DNA of 64,000 nucleotides from Methylohalomonas lacus (GTDB lineage: Bacteria > Pseudomonadota > Gammaproteobacteria > Methylohalomonadales > Methylohalomonadaceae), in assembly GCF_024808875.1 (NCBI RefSeq), contig NZ_JANUCT010000001.1:1-64000 (forward strand). The letters run 5' to 3'. The notes under the pieces are model-generated. The model was not told the origin of the DNA. It saw nothing but the letters and a program-made list of their open reading frames with translations, and did no database searches. Of this stretch, positions 43,969 to 52,671 are shown piece by piece (positions within the stretch are counted from its first letter, which is position 1; each line of letters opens with the position of its first letter). The translations under genes were made by a program, and so were the position numbers.

Positions 43969-44560
43969 GCTGCCCGTTATGCTCGTCGAGTAGTTCGCGC
44001 AGCCTCAGCAGACCGCGACGAATATTGGATTTAACCGTTCCCAGTGGTGTGGCCAGGCGCTCGGCGATTTCCTGGTGCGACAAATCTTCGAGAAAGCTGA
44101 GCGAGATAGCCTGCCGCTGGGCGGGAGTCAGTTCAGCCAGCGCGGCATGTATATGCTGGCTGGTTTCAGTCAGGTCCAGCAGGTCCACCACCGGGACCTG
44201 TTCATAGTCGCTATACGTCGGCGATGACGCTTGCAGATGCTGCTGGCGTTGCTGGCTATGACGACCCAGTTTGCGCAGTCGGTCCAGTGCCCGGCTGCGG
44301 GCCATGGTCAGCAGCCAGGCCATGACCGGGCCGCGTTCCCGGTCGAAACGCTGCGCCTGGTCCCAGACCTGGTTGTACACGTCGACGGCCACTTCCTCGG
44401 CATCAGGCGGCTGGTGCAGGATGCGCAGGGCCAGCCCGTAAACGCGGCCGATCGTGGTTTCGTAAAGTTCGGCCAGCGCGGTGGCGTCGCCCGACTGAAT
44501 GCGGATGACCAGTGCCTCGAGCTGGGCGTCAATGTCGGTGTCGGACGCGTCCCGGTTCAT
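43961..44560 (-). CDS. ECF-type RNA polymerase sigma factor
   Basis: 199 residues with sigma region 2 (YETTIGRVYGLALRILHQPP, DAEEVAVDVYNQVWDQAQRF, MAWLLTMARSRALDRLR) and region 4 (LAELTPAQRQAISLSFLEDL, SHQEIAERLATPLGTVKSNI). The GTVKSNI helix is the -35 recognition element. Its cupin partner is encoded next. ChrR-partner sigmas respond to singlet oxygen or oxidative damage; that is only a family-based guess here. A 125-base gap separates it from the DMT transporter gene. Confidence 0.93.
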   Translation of the reverse strand: MNRDASDTDIDAQLEALVIRIQSGDATALAELYETTIGRVYGLALRILHQPPDAEEVAVDVYNQVWDQAQRFDRERGPVMAWLLTMARSRALDRLRKLGRHSQQRQQHLQASSPTYSDYEQVPVVDLLDLTETSQHIHAALAELTPAQRQAISLSFLEDLSHQEIAERLATPLGTVKSNIRRGLLRLRELLDEHNGQHG

Positions 44561-44685
44561 GATTGCGTCAGCATAACAGAGACCGTGCCGAGGTCCGTTG
44601 CCACGGTTGCTGGCTGTGCCTCGTGCCGGCAGCGGTTTTTGCTAATGGTAGTGTCAGGTTTGGTGACGGCAAATCGAACGTCGTC

Positions 44686-45141
44686 TCAGCCGCGCTGTAC
44701 GAGGTAGACGCCCAGGGCCAGCAGCAGCAGTCCGCCGAGACGCGTCAGTGACACGCTTTGTACCGGCACATCGAAAAAGCCGAAGTGATCGAGTATGACC
44801 GCGCCGGCCATCTGCCCGGTCAGCATCGCTGCCAGAAACGCGGTGCCGCCGATCTGCGGTACCGCCAGCAACGAGCCGGTAACAAACAGCACACCGAGCA
44901 TGCCGCCGAAAAACAGATACCAGGGAATCTTGCGCAGGCTTTCGGCCGCCGGCAGCGCCGGCTGCAGGCACAGCAGGATCACGGCCAGAAACAGGGCGCC
45001 GCCGACAAAATTGATCGCCGAGGCCTGCAGCGGATGGTGGAGATACTTGCTGAGCAGGCCGTTCATCGCGGCCTGATAGGGCACCAGCATGCCGGCGCCG
45101 ACGGATATCAGCAGAAAAACGGGGGTGGCGGTCGAACTCAT
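44686..45141 (-). CDS. DMT-superfamily transporter (YdcZ/DUF606)
   Basis: 151 residues with five predicted transmembrane helices (FLLISVGAGMLVPYQAAMNG, ASAINFVGGALFLAVILLCL, YLFFGGMLGVLFVTGSLLAV, GTAFLAAMLTGQMAGAVILD, GGLLLLALGVYLV). This is the size and pattern of DUF606 proteins, half-size relatives of the drug/metabolite transporter family that usually pair as dimers. The substrate is unknown. A bidirectional terminator lies upstream at 45228-45255. Confidence 0.85.
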   Translation of the reverse strand: MSSTATPVFLLISVGAGMLVPYQAAMNGLLSKYLHHPLQASAINFVGGALFLAVILLCLQPALPAAESLRKIPWYLFFGGMLGVLFVTGSLLAVPQIGGTAFLAAMLTGQMAGAVILDHFGFFDVPVQSVSLTRLGGLLLLALGVYLVQRG

Positions 45142-45227
45142 CAGGGCTGTCCGGATGTAAAAAAGTCGATTTTACAGGCTCGCACGCGCCTGTCATCCGG
45201 CTTTGGCCATGATTGCCATGGCGGATC

Positions 45228-45255
45228 AAAAAACCCGGCTTGCGCCGGGTTTTTT
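45228..45255 (-). terminator. Bidirectional-looking terminator upstream of the DMT gene
   Basis: ACCCGGC/GCCGGGT flanked by A-run and T-run; it ends the leftward small periplasmic gene at 45284 (in the leftward direction T-tracts follow the stem). Confidence 0.85.
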
Positions 45256-45283
45256 GATGCTGCAGTAATGTCGTCCGTGCTGA

Positions 45284-45637
45284 TTACTGCGGCGGCGGGG
45301 TGCCACCACCACCTTGCTCTTTCTGCATCTGTTCCATGCGCTTGCGCATCTGTTCCTGCCGCTGACGCTGCATTTCCTCGAGCTGGTCGCGCTGGTCGGC
45401 AGTCAGGACATTGTTGATGTCTTCCTGGGTCTGCTGCTGCAGCTCCATCTGTTTTTCGCGCTGTTCCTGGATGATGCCCTCGATTTCGCTCTTTTGGTCG
45501 TCGCTCAGGCCGAGCTGCTCAGCCAGGCGGTCCATCGGGTCACCGCCGGGGGCACCGCCGCCAGCGCCCGCGCCCGCCAGCGCCACGCCCGGGGCCAACA
45601 TGGCAGTGAATACAACCGCACTGAGTAATTTTTGCAT
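45284..45637 (-). CDS. Small periplasmic Gln/Glu-rich protein (Spy/CpxP-like)
   Basis: 117 residues. A signal peptide (MQKLLSAVVFTAMLAPGVALA) is followed by a glycine-rich linker and a helical region rich in Gln, Glu, Arg and Met with LGLSDDQKSEIEGIIQEQRE and LTADQRDQLEEMQRQRQEQM. That is like the LTxxQ repeats of Spy/CpxP stress chaperones, though the motif is not exact. AAGGA precedes the ATG at 45637; the frame continues to 45673 without a better start. An envelope-stress chaperone is a possible role. Confidence 0.7.
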   Translation of the reverse strand: MQKLLSAVVFTAMLAPGVALAGAGAGGGAPGGDPMDRLAEQLGLSDDQKSEIEGIIQEQREKQMELQQQTQEDINNVLTADQRDQLEEMQRQRQEQMRKRMEQMQKEQGGGGTPPPQ

Positions 45638-45784
45638 AACTGAATCCTTGGAGAATGTATTTATATAGAACAATAACTTAGTCAGTCGCCGTCGGCCATC
45701 GTTCCCTCCGGCGCCGCGGCAGGCATGACCATGACTGAGATGGCGCCTGACTGCAAGAGTTCACGGCGATTCGCGTTTGCCGGG

Positions 45785-46723
45785 CTATTGCGAGCTGTCC
45801 CCGGCCGGGCTGGTTTCGACCGTGACCGGTACCACGTCGGCCGGTGGCTCGACGACCAGCTTTTTCAGCGGCTGTTTGCTCGCCGCCTGCAGGCGGCTTT
45901 CCAGCTGCGCCTGGCGATCGCGCAGCTGCTCGATGCGCTGCCGGGCGTTGGTCAGTGCCGCGCGTTCGCTCTGCAGTTGTGCGCGCAGCTGCAGTTGCTG
46001 CTGCTGCAGTCTGCTGACCTGGCTGACGCGCTCGATCTCGGCCGCGGGCAGGTCGCGCGTTGTCGCCGCTGCCTGGGCGGCCAGCAGGTCGTGCTGGCGT
46101 TGGGCCTCGGCGCGATCCACCACCTGTACCAGCTCGGCTTCAACAACCGCGCGAACGGCACGGCTATAACGCTGGCTCAGCGTTTCATGCTGCAGCTCGA
46201 GTGTGTCGTAAGCGTCCTTGGTATTTTGCAGGCGTTCTTCCAGCGCCTGGTAGCGCTTTTCGGCAAGCTCGCGCTGGCTCTCGGCCTTGGCGTTCAGGAC
46301 CTCGATGGTCTCGTCGAGGCGATCATTGTCGTCCTGCAGCTGGCTGTAATCCTGCTCCAGCTGCGCGTGGTTCTCTTCCAGGCGGGCGTAGCGTTCGGGC
46401 CAGTTGGCTGCCTCGAACTCGGCCAGCTGCTGTTCGCTCTGTTCGAGCCGGGTCTCGAGTTCGTCGATCGATTCGCGGCTGTCGGCCAGTGCCGTCTGGC
46501 TGTCCGCGTAGCGTTTTTCCAGCGCGGCACGCTCGTTTTTCTGTGCCTGCAAGGCGGCGCGCAGCTTTGATTCACGCTGCTCGAGGGTATTGATGCGTTG
46601 CTGCTGGTCGGCGTCGTAGCGCTGCCAGAATTGTGACCAGAATACCGAGGTGATGCCGGCCACGGCGACCGCCGTGACCAGCAACAGCGCGATAGGAGTC
46701 CGTTTGCCTGTTGCCCCCTGCAT
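45785..46723 (-). CDS. Membrane-anchored long coiled-coil protein
   Basis: 312 residues: an N-terminal signal anchor (TPIALLLVTAVAVAGITSVF), then about 250 residues of almost uninterrupted coiled coil rich in Gln, Glu, Arg and Leu. It ends with a Pro- and Val-rich tail (LVVEPPADVVPVTVETSPAG). No enzymatic motif is seen. It lies between a Spy-like gene and dsbA on the same strand. A scaffold or envelope-spanning role is possible but unproven; coiled coils also give false matches to many families. Confidence 0.7.
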   Translation of the reverse strand: MQGATGKRTPIALLLVTAVAVAGITSVFWSQFWQRYDADQQQRINTLEQRESKLRAALQAQKNERAALEKRYADSQTALADSRESIDELETRLEQSEQQLAEFEAANWPERYARLEENHAQLEQDYSQLQDDNDRLDETIEVLNAKAESQRELAEKRYQALEERLQNTKDAYDTLELQHETLSQRYSRAVRAVVEAELVQVVDRAEAQRQHDLLAAQAAATTRDLPAAEIERVSQVSRLQQQQLQLRAQLQSERAALTNARQRIEQLRDRQAQLESRLQAASKQPLKKLVVEPPADVVPVTVETSPAGDSSQ

Positions 46724-46772
46724 GCAGCGGATTTTGAGTCAGGCGCCGGTGCGGGTCAATTGCCGGGCGCTG

Positions 46773-47402
46773 TTATTGGCTTTCACGCTCGATCAGGTCG
46801 TTCATGACCCGGATCATGCCCTCGTAGGTACCGGCCATCGGGCCGCTGGTCTGGTACTTGCCGTTGACAATGACCGCCGGTACGCCGGTTACCTCGTAGC
46901 GGCGCAGCATGGCCAGAGAGCGCTGGAGCTGCGATTCGACGCTTTGCGAATTGTAGGCCTTGGTGAAGGCGTCAGCGTCGATGCCCTGGGCGACGAAGAA
47001 TTCCTTCAGCTCGGCTTCGCTGGCCAGGCGCTTGCCCTGCTCGTGGATGGCCGCGAACATCGCGCCGTGGATCGGGTCGATCGCATCGAGCTCCTTGGCG
47101 GTGTAGTAGGCCTTGGCGTGCGGCAACCAATCCTGGCGGAACACCGCCGGCATGCGCACGAATTCGACATTGTCCGGCTTGTTCTCCAGCCATTCCTCCA
47201 GGTGCGGCTCGAAGTCGTAGCAATGCGGGCAGCCGTACCAGAAGATTTCGACGACCTCGACCTTATCCTCGGCGGTACTGGTCGGCTGCGGCTTGGACAG
47301 GCGCTTGTAGCCGTCATTGCCCTGACTGCTCGCGGTCAGGGGTGCTGTCAGCAGCAGTGCAAAGAACAGCGTTATCAGTAACGGTTTGATCAGTTTTGGC
47401 AT
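46773..47402 (-). CDS. dsbA: Thiol:disulfide interchange protein DsbA
   Basis: 209 residues. A signal peptide (IKPLLITLFFALLLTAPLTA) precedes a thioredoxin-fold domain with active site FWYGCPHCYDF (CPHC) and the cis-Pro loop VTGVPAVIVNGKYQT. DsbA forms disulfides in secreted proteins. The ATG at 47402 has AGGGAACC upstream; the frame runs on to 47426. Its neighbours ccsB and resB need thiol chemistry for cytochrome c assembly, and engB-cytochrome c4-dsbA order is common in gammaproteobacteria. Confidence 0.95.
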   Translation of the reverse strand: MPKLIKPLLITLFFALLLTAPLTASSQGNDGYKRLSKPQPTSTAEDKVEVVEIFWYGCPHCYDFEPHLEEWLENKPDNVEFVRMPAVFRQDWLPHAKAYYTAKELDAIDPIHGAMFAAIHEQGKRLASEAELKEFFVAQGIDADAFTKAYNSQSVESQLQRSLAMLRRYEVTGVPAVIVNGKYQTSGPMAGTYEGMIRVMNDLIERESQ

Positions 47403-47447
47403 GGGGTTCCCTGTAGCTGTAAACATTCCGGAAGTTGCTAGGTAGGA

Positions 47448-48602
47448 CTACAGCTCGCCGTAAGAGTGCAGTCCGGAAAGAAACATGTTGACGCCGAGAA
47501 AGGCAAACAGCGTCACAAACAGGCCGACGATTGCCCACCAGGCCATGGCGGGACCGCGCCAGCCCTTGGTCATGCGCATGTGCAGCCAGGCGGCGTAGTT
47601 GAGCCAGACGATCAGCGCCCAGGTTTCCTTCGGATCCCACGACCAGTAGCCGCCCCAGGCTTCGGCCGCCCACAGCGAACCGAGGATCGTGGCCAGGGTG
47701 AAGAATGCGAAACCGAGCGCAATCGCGCGGTACATGAACTCTTCCAGCAATGCCGGTTCGGGCAGCAGTTGCGCCAGGCGACCGGCCGGTGCGGCGCGGT
47801 AGCGCAGCAGCGCGGCCACACCGATCATCGCGGCGAGGCTGAAGCAGCCGTAGCCGATAAAGTTGGCCGGCACATGGATCTTCATCCAGTAGCTCTGCAG
47901 CGCCGGAACCAGTGGTTCGATCACGTGGGCGCCGCGGCTGTGACTGTACCAGAGCAGGAAACCGACCGCGGCGCTGATCACCAGCATGGCGAAACCGCCC
48001 AGCGCGCGCGTCTGGAAACGGCGTTCGTAGAACAGGTAGATGAGCGCGGTGATGAGGCAGAACAGGACGAACACTTCGTACAGGTTACTGATCGGAATAT
48101 AGCCGATGTCGGCGCCGACCAGGTAGGTCTCGCGCCAGCGGACCAGCAATCCGGTCAGGCCCATGGCCACTGCCGACCAGGTCAGGCCCGAGGCCACCTG
48201 GCCGGTGAACGGCGAGCGTGCCAGCAGGGCGGCGAAATAGGTCGGCGTCGCCAGGATGAACAGGGCACTCATCCACATGATCGCTGACTGGCTGGCGAGT
48301 ACGTAGACCAGCAGGAAGCGAGTGTCGGCATTGGCAAGCTGGTCGCCGTACTGTTGTAGCCCGACCAGCGTCAGCACGGCGACCGCCAGCGTCAGGCCGC
48401 GAAAGCTGGGCCAGGCATGGCCCAACCACAGCGTGCCGGCAGCGGCCAGCAGCAGGATGATCACCTCGTAGCCGTTCATCAGCGGCTGCAGGCTGAACAG
48501 GGCGTAACCGGCGGCGGCGAGCACCGCCACGGCCCAGGCCAGAAAACCGGCACGGCCACCGGCATACGACGGGTTGGATAGGGAATTAACAGCGCTCGTC
48601 AT
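47448..48602 (-). CDS. ccsB: Cytochrome c biogenesis protein CcsB/CcsA family
   Basis: 384 residues with about nine transmembrane helices and the haem-handling WWD-type motif (AWGGYWSWDPKETWALIVW). It belongs to the System II haem export/ligation complex, where CcsA/CcsB works with ResB. The gene follows resB on the same strand after 81 bases, consistent with a two-gene operon. The family naming is inconsistent: this is the ResC/CcsA homologue, annotated CcsB in many genomes. It would mature the nearby cytochrome c4. Confidence 0.93.
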   Translation of the reverse strand: MTSAVNSLSNPSYAGGRAGFLAWAVAVLAAAGYALFSLQPLMNGYEVIILLLAAAGTLWLGHAWPSFRGLTLAVAVLTLVGLQQYGDQLANADTRFLLVYVLASQSAIMWMSALFILATPTYFAALLARSPFTGQVASGLTWSAVAMGLTGLLVRWRETYLVGADIGYIPISNLYEVFVLFCLITALIYLFYERRFQTRALGGFAMLVISAAVGFLLWYSHSRGAHVIEPLVPALQSYWMKIHVPANFIGYGCFSLAAMIGVAALLRYRAAPAGRLAQLLPEPALLEEFMYRAIALGFAFFTLATILGSLWAAEAWGGYWSWDPKETWALIVWLNYAAWLHMRMTKGWRGPAMAWWAIVGLFVTLFAFLGVNMFLSGLHSYGEL

Positions 48603-48683
48603 AACTTTTTACTTGTTGAGTGAAATGGCGCGGGCAGCGATTGGACGCCGGGTTCCTGCCAGGGTTGCAAGTGCCTGTACATT

Positions 48684-50654
48684 TTAACGGCTGGCCTGCT
48701 CCGGCGCCTGTCGCGCCTGGCTGGCCAGTTGTTCGAATTCCTGCCGGAACTCGTCCTGCAGCCGGTTGCTTTCGCCGGCAATGTCCACCTGAACGCGGCC
48801 GTCGTCGGCTTCGCGCAGCTCGATCCAGACGCGCCGCTGGGCAATATAAAACAACAGGAAGATACCGGCCAGCAATAACGCGAAGCCCGGATACACCAGT
48901 AGCTTGCCGGGACTGCGGGCGATCAGCAGACCGGAGGCCTGGCGCTGTTCGTAGTCGTTCAAGGCAATATAAAACGGCGCACCATAGTTTGGCACCCCGG
49001 CCAGTGCGCTGATGGCGTCGTCGAGAAACAGCGACTGTGACTCGCTCAGGCCGCTGTCGGCAGATTGATCCAGCACTTCCAGGTAAAGGCTGCGCAAACC
49101 GCCATGCAGCAGCTTGATGTAGGCTTCGCTGGCGAACTGGCGCTGGTCTTCCGGTACGCTGGTGTCCATGTGTTCGGCGATGGCGCCGTAGCCGCCGTCA
49201 CGGAACAGCTTGAGGATCGTCAGGGTGGCGCCGGTCAGCTGTTGCGTCAGTTCACGCTCGTCTTCACTGGGCCGTTGCCCGGCGCGGTCGCGAATGACCT
49301 GCGCCAGGCGGTCGTCGTCATGTAACAGGTGTAGCATCTCGAAAAACGTGTCGGCGCTGCCGGCGGCATCGACCGGAATATACAGATAGCGGAATGGCTC
49401 GGCCTGCGAGCCGCGCGTACCGCTGAGCAGGTAGTCGCGGCCTTCGAGCGTGACCGGGCGCATGTAATTGCGGTATTCGCGGGCGCTGCCGTCAACGCGC
49501 CGCAGCTTGAACTGGAAACTTGGACCGTCGTCGCGGAAATCCTGGCCGCGCTCGACACTGGCCGCGGTGCGATTGATGTTGTACGCGCGGAAATCCTCGA
49601 TTTCCAGTTTCAGTTCTGAACTGTCGGGCGCCGTGACTTTGACGCTGTCGTTGACGCGCACGCTGACGTCCAGAGCCTCGGGATTGGCGGCCGGCTCGAT
49701 CAGTGGCCGCAGGGTCAGGTCGAGTTTTGAACCGCCGTCCTCGAAACTGGCCTGGTAGATATTGAAACCGCGGTAACGCAACGGTTCATTGACGGAAATG
49801 GTTTTCTCCAGCGTCGTGTCGCGTTCGGGATCGCGCAGCACCAGGTCGCTCTGAAACGATTTCGGCTGACCGGTGCTGTAGTGTTCGATACGGAAATCCT
49901 TGAGCCGGATCTGGAACGGCAGCTCCTGCAGGACGTAACCGCGACCGACGTTGATAAAGGCGAAGTCCGCCGCCGAGCCCTCGGGAATGCTGATGTTGGC
50001 GCGGAAGGCGCTGTTATCGGTGTCCAGCCGGCTGGCCGCCGGTACCTGCGAAGCCGGCAGGTCGCGGGTTTCGATCGCCAGGCTGCCGAACAGACTCTGC
50101 CATTTCATCGGGATGTTGCCGTCGAGCAGACCGCCGATGCAGATTACGACCACCGCCAGATGCGCACAGATGTAGCCGAAGCGGTTGGCCGAGCCCTTCT
50201 TGGCCGCGATCAGAACGCGCTCGCCGTCGGCGCGGCTGCGCAGCCGGTAGCCGTATTGCTGCAACAGCTGCTGCAGCTGCCCCTGGACCAGGCTCAGCGG
50301 TGCGAAGACCCGCCACTGCTGGTGTTCGGGCATGTGTGCGAGGATCTTGCTGTGCAGATGCTCGCGGTAGTCGCTCGCGCTGGCGACGATGGCCGGACCG
50401 TTCAGCAGCAGGCAGACGCTGGTCGAAGCGACCAGAAAGGCGAGCAGCAGCAGAAACCACAGTGAACTGTAGACATCGTACAGCCCCAGGCTCAGGTAGA
50501 CCTGGTGCCAGAACGGCCCGAACTTGATGAGATAGTCCTGGTAGGGCTGGTTCTGCTGGAGCAGGGTGCCGATAACCGAGGCGATCGCCACCGCGCTGAG
50601 CAGCGTGACCGCCAGCGGCATGGAACCGAGAAAGCGCAGTAGACGCGACGACAT
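48684..50654 (-). CDS. resB: Cytochrome c biogenesis protein ResB
   Basis: 656 residues. Three N-terminal hydrophobic helices are visible (FLGSMPLAVTLLSAVAIASV, SSLWFLLLLAFLVASTSVCL, FGYICAHLAVVVICIGGLLD) with a large periplasmic domain and a fourth helix near the C terminus (LLVYPGFALLLAGIFLLFYI). It is System II ResB, which holds apocytochrome and assists haem ligation with its partner encoded downstream. SLGLYDVYSSLWFL matches the family. Size is at the upper end for ResB because of the long periplasmic domain. Confidence 0.95.
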   Translation of the reverse strand: MSSRLLRFLGSMPLAVTLLSAVAIASVIGTLLQQNQPYQDYLIKFGPFWHQVYLSLGLYDVYSSLWFLLLLAFLVASTSVCLLLNGPAIVASASDYREHLHSKILAHMPEHQQWRVFAPLSLVQGQLQQLLQQYGYRLRSRADGERVLIAAKKGSANRFGYICAHLAVVVICIGGLLDGNIPMKWQSLFGSLAIETRDLPASQVPAASRLDTDNSAFRANISIPEGSAADFAFINVGRGYVLQELPFQIRLKDFRIEHYSTGQPKSFQSDLVLRDPERDTTLEKTISVNEPLRYRGFNIYQASFEDGGSKLDLTLRPLIEPAANPEALDVSVRVNDSVKVTAPDSSELKLEIEDFRAYNINRTAASVERGQDFRDDGPSFQFKLRRVDGSAREYRNYMRPVTLEGRDYLLSGTRGSQAEPFRYLYIPVDAAGSADTFFEMLHLLHDDDRLAQVIRDRAGQRPSEDERELTQQLTGATLTILKLFRDGGYGAIAEHMDTSVPEDQRQFASEAYIKLLHGGLRSLYLEVLDQSADSGLSESQSLFLDDAISALAGVPNYGAPFYIALNDYEQRQASGLLIARSPGKLLVYPGFALLLAGIFLLFYIAQRRVWIELREADDGRVQVDIAGESNRLQDEFRQEFEQLASQARQAPEQASR

Positions 50655-50740
50655 GATGTAACTCTAGTGACAGCGACCGGCGCTGCGGGCGGGGGCCACG
50701 CGCCGTCCGCGGGCCGTATCGGCAGACAGCGACAAGGGAA

Positions 50741-51355
50741 TCAGTACAGGCCGCTGACGTATTCCGCCAGGGCTTTTATCTCTTCATCGCTCAGGTGCTT
50801 GGCAACCGCGGTCATCATGTCAGCCTGACCGCCGCCGCGCTCGCCGGCGCGATAGGCCTTGAGTGTGGCAGCGGTGTAGGCGGCGTGCTGGCCGCTGATC
50901 CTGGGATAGCCGGCCCCCGGCACACCGTTACCCTTGGGCCCGTGGCAGGCGATACACGCGGGCATGCCGGCGTCGGCCTTGCCGGCGCGATACAGCGTCT
51001 CGGCCTGCTCGATGGCCTCCTCGGACGCCGTTTCCAGGGTTATTTCCTGGCTGGAAAAATAGGCCGCCAGGTCGTGCATGTCCTGCTCGCTCAGATCCTG
51101 CGCCATGGGCGACATCTGGGGATTCTCGCGCGCACCGGACTTGTACGCCTGCAGCTGGGTGACGATGTAGTCGGCCTGTTGGCCGGCGATTTTCGGCCAG
51201 TCGGCATTGCTGCTGTTGCCGTCGGCGCCATGGCAGGCGGCGCAGGACTGGGCCTTCTTCTTGCCGGCATCCGGATCGCCGTTGACGGCGGTCTCCGCCG
51301 TTACGGCCATGAACGGGGTCATGATAAACAGCAGCGCAGCGTACAATCTCAACAT
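50741..51355 (-). CDS. Cytochrome c4 (dihaem)
   Basis: 204 residues with a signal peptide (LRLYAALLFIMTPFMAVTAE) and two class I cytochrome c domains, each with a CxxCH haem site (CAACHGADGNSS and CIACHGPKGNGV) and a Met ligand region (NPQMSPMAQDLSEQDMHDLA; ADMMTAVAKHLSDEEIKALA). Cytochrome c4 carries electrons from the bc1 complex to terminal oxidases. It precedes the ResB/CcsB maturation pair on the minus strand and is divergent from engB. AGGAATCC precedes the ATG. Confidence 0.94.
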   Translation of the reverse strand: MLRLYAALLFIMTPFMAVTAETAVNGDPDAGKKKAQSCAACHGADGNSSNADWPKIAGQQADYIVTQLQAYKSGARENPQMSPMAQDLSEQDMHDLAAYFSSQEITLETASEEAIEQAETLYRAGKADAGMPACIACHGPKGNGVPGAGYPRISGQHAAYTAATLKAYRAGERGGGQADMMTAVAKHLSDEEIKALAEYVSGLY

Positions 51356-51549
51356 CGTCTTGGATTCCTGTTGTAACGGTCAGATTCAAAGCCGCCTATT
51401 GTAAGCGGCCAGCAGCCGTGATGCGAGTGGACAAAGTTTCCCGCGGCTACACCGTGATGATGCCAGTGCGCCGGCAGGCAGTGCATGGCCGTCGTTATCG
51501 GGCTAGACTCGGCAGGCTTTTTACTAGCCCAACCATGGATCATTGCCTC

Positions 51550-52155
51550 ATGCCGGCCCAGCTTTTTCAGGACAGTCGCTTTTTACTCGCCGCCACCCGC
51601 CTGGCCCAGTGCCCGGAGGACGCCGGTATCGAGGTGGCCATTGCCGGCCGTTCGAATGCCGGCAAGTCGAGCGCGGTCAATGCCATTTGCGGCCGCAAGG
51701 CACTGGCGCGGGTGTCGCGCACGCCCGGACGCACGCGTGAGCTGCTGTTCTTCGAACTCAAGCCGGACTGTCGGCTGGTCGATCTGCCCGGTTACGGTTA
51801 CGCCAAGGCGCCGGCAGCCCTGGCACGCCAGTGGCCGGCGATGATCGAGGACTACTTTGCCCGGCGCCAGGCGCTGGCCGGGGTTCTGATTATCATGGAT
51901 AGCCGCCATCCGTTGACCGATCTCGACTGGCACATGCTCGAGTTCTGCCTGGCGCACGACCTGGCAGTGCATGTATTGCTCAACAAGGCCGATAAAATGT
52001 CGCGCGGTAAGGCCCAGCAGACACTGGCGGCCGTACGCCGTGAACTGCCGGAAGGTGTCAGCGCCGAACTGTTGTCCTGTCAGACGACGCTTGGCCACGA
52101 GGCCCTGCGCCAGCAGCTGGAAAGCTGGTTTGCGCCGCATACCGAACAGGCATAA
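51550..52155 (+). CDS. engB: Ribosome biogenesis GTP-binding protein EngB (YihA)
   Basis: 201 residues of the TRAFAC GTPase class, needed for 50S subunit assembly. G1 is GRSNAGKSSAVNAI, G2 TPGRTRELLFFEL, G3 DLPGYGYAKAP, G4 LLNKADKMSRG. Start at the ATG at 51550 (MPAQLFQDSRFLLAA) gives the usual length; the frame extends to 51418 without a ribosome binding site and with low conservation. It is divergent from cytochrome c4. Downstream lies a candidate small RNA on the opposite strand. Confidence 0.95.
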   Translation: MPAQLFQDSRFLLAATRLAQCPEDAGIEVAIAGRSNAGKSSAVNAICGRKALARVSRTPGRTRELLFFELKPDCRLVDLPGYGYAKAPAALARQWPAMIEDYFARRQALAGVLIIMDSRHPLTDLDWHMLEFCLAHDLAVHVLLNKADKMSRGKAQQTLAAVRRELPEGVSAELLSCQTTLGHEALRQQLESWFAPHTEQA

Positions 52156-52320
52156 AAAAAGACGGCCCCGGTACGTTCAGGGGAAGGAGGGCACACCGGG
52201 GCCTAAGGTTACCCGGCTGGGGAGACCGGGTCCGGCCGCCACTCTGGGAGAAGAGTGGGCTTGCCAGGAAAATGTTGGATGCGGCCTGACGGCCAAAGTT
52301 CAAGGCTTGACAAGGGCCTT
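52154..52320 (-). ncRNA. Candidate trans-acting small RNA, C/U-rich loops, in the Spot 42/ErsA position
   Basis: Reading leftward, three hairpins end in a terminator. Hairpin A has arms 52239-52245/52252-52258 and loop TCTCCC. Hairpin B has arms 52211-52216/52226-52231 and loop TCTCCCCAG. The terminator has a 9-base stem (GGCCCCGGT/ACCGGGGCC, 52164-52172 and 52195-52203), a loop with CCCTCC and CCCC, then GTCTTTTTTT. The 5' end is not defined; 52265-52320 is a guess and no good promoter was found. Position next to the 3' end of engB and pointing toward it matches E. coli spf and Pseudomonas ersA. Unpaired C-rich loops are typical of sRNAs that bind Shine-Dalgarno sequences. polA is not adjacent here. 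Confidence 0.6.
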
Positions 52321-52671
52321 TTCCCCGGCATTTTTATGCACAATTAATTTTTGCCGCCCTGATGTGCGCTGCAACATCCCGGTCTGGCCGCACCAACCCC
52401 GCCGCAAGCCCCGGGTTGTTTTGTAACTAATTGATTTTTTTAACAAAAAGATTACTGGTTAAATTTTAATAAATCCGTCATAAAGTCAGCAATGACGCCG
52501 GATCAGGCCGCATGACCGCATATGTTCCACAGAGTTATCCACAGATTCTGTGAATAAAAACCCGAACGGTTGTTGTGGCAACGCCTTAATGTCCTGAGGT
52601 TAGAATTGACATTAACTCTGGCGTGTAACTGACAGCATGGAGCAGTCCCGGTCGGTGCCCGGGCGGGTGGC
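52321..52671. other. AT-rich gap with DnaA-box matches
   Basis: An AT-rich stretch at about 52425-52490 is followed by TGTTCCACA (52523-52531, 7/9), TTATCCACA (52535-52543, exact) and the inverted TTATTCACA (52549-52557, fits TTATNCACA). No gene was found. This could be a DnaA-binding regulatory region or an origin-like segment; nothing else in the gap is recognised. Confidence 0.5.
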
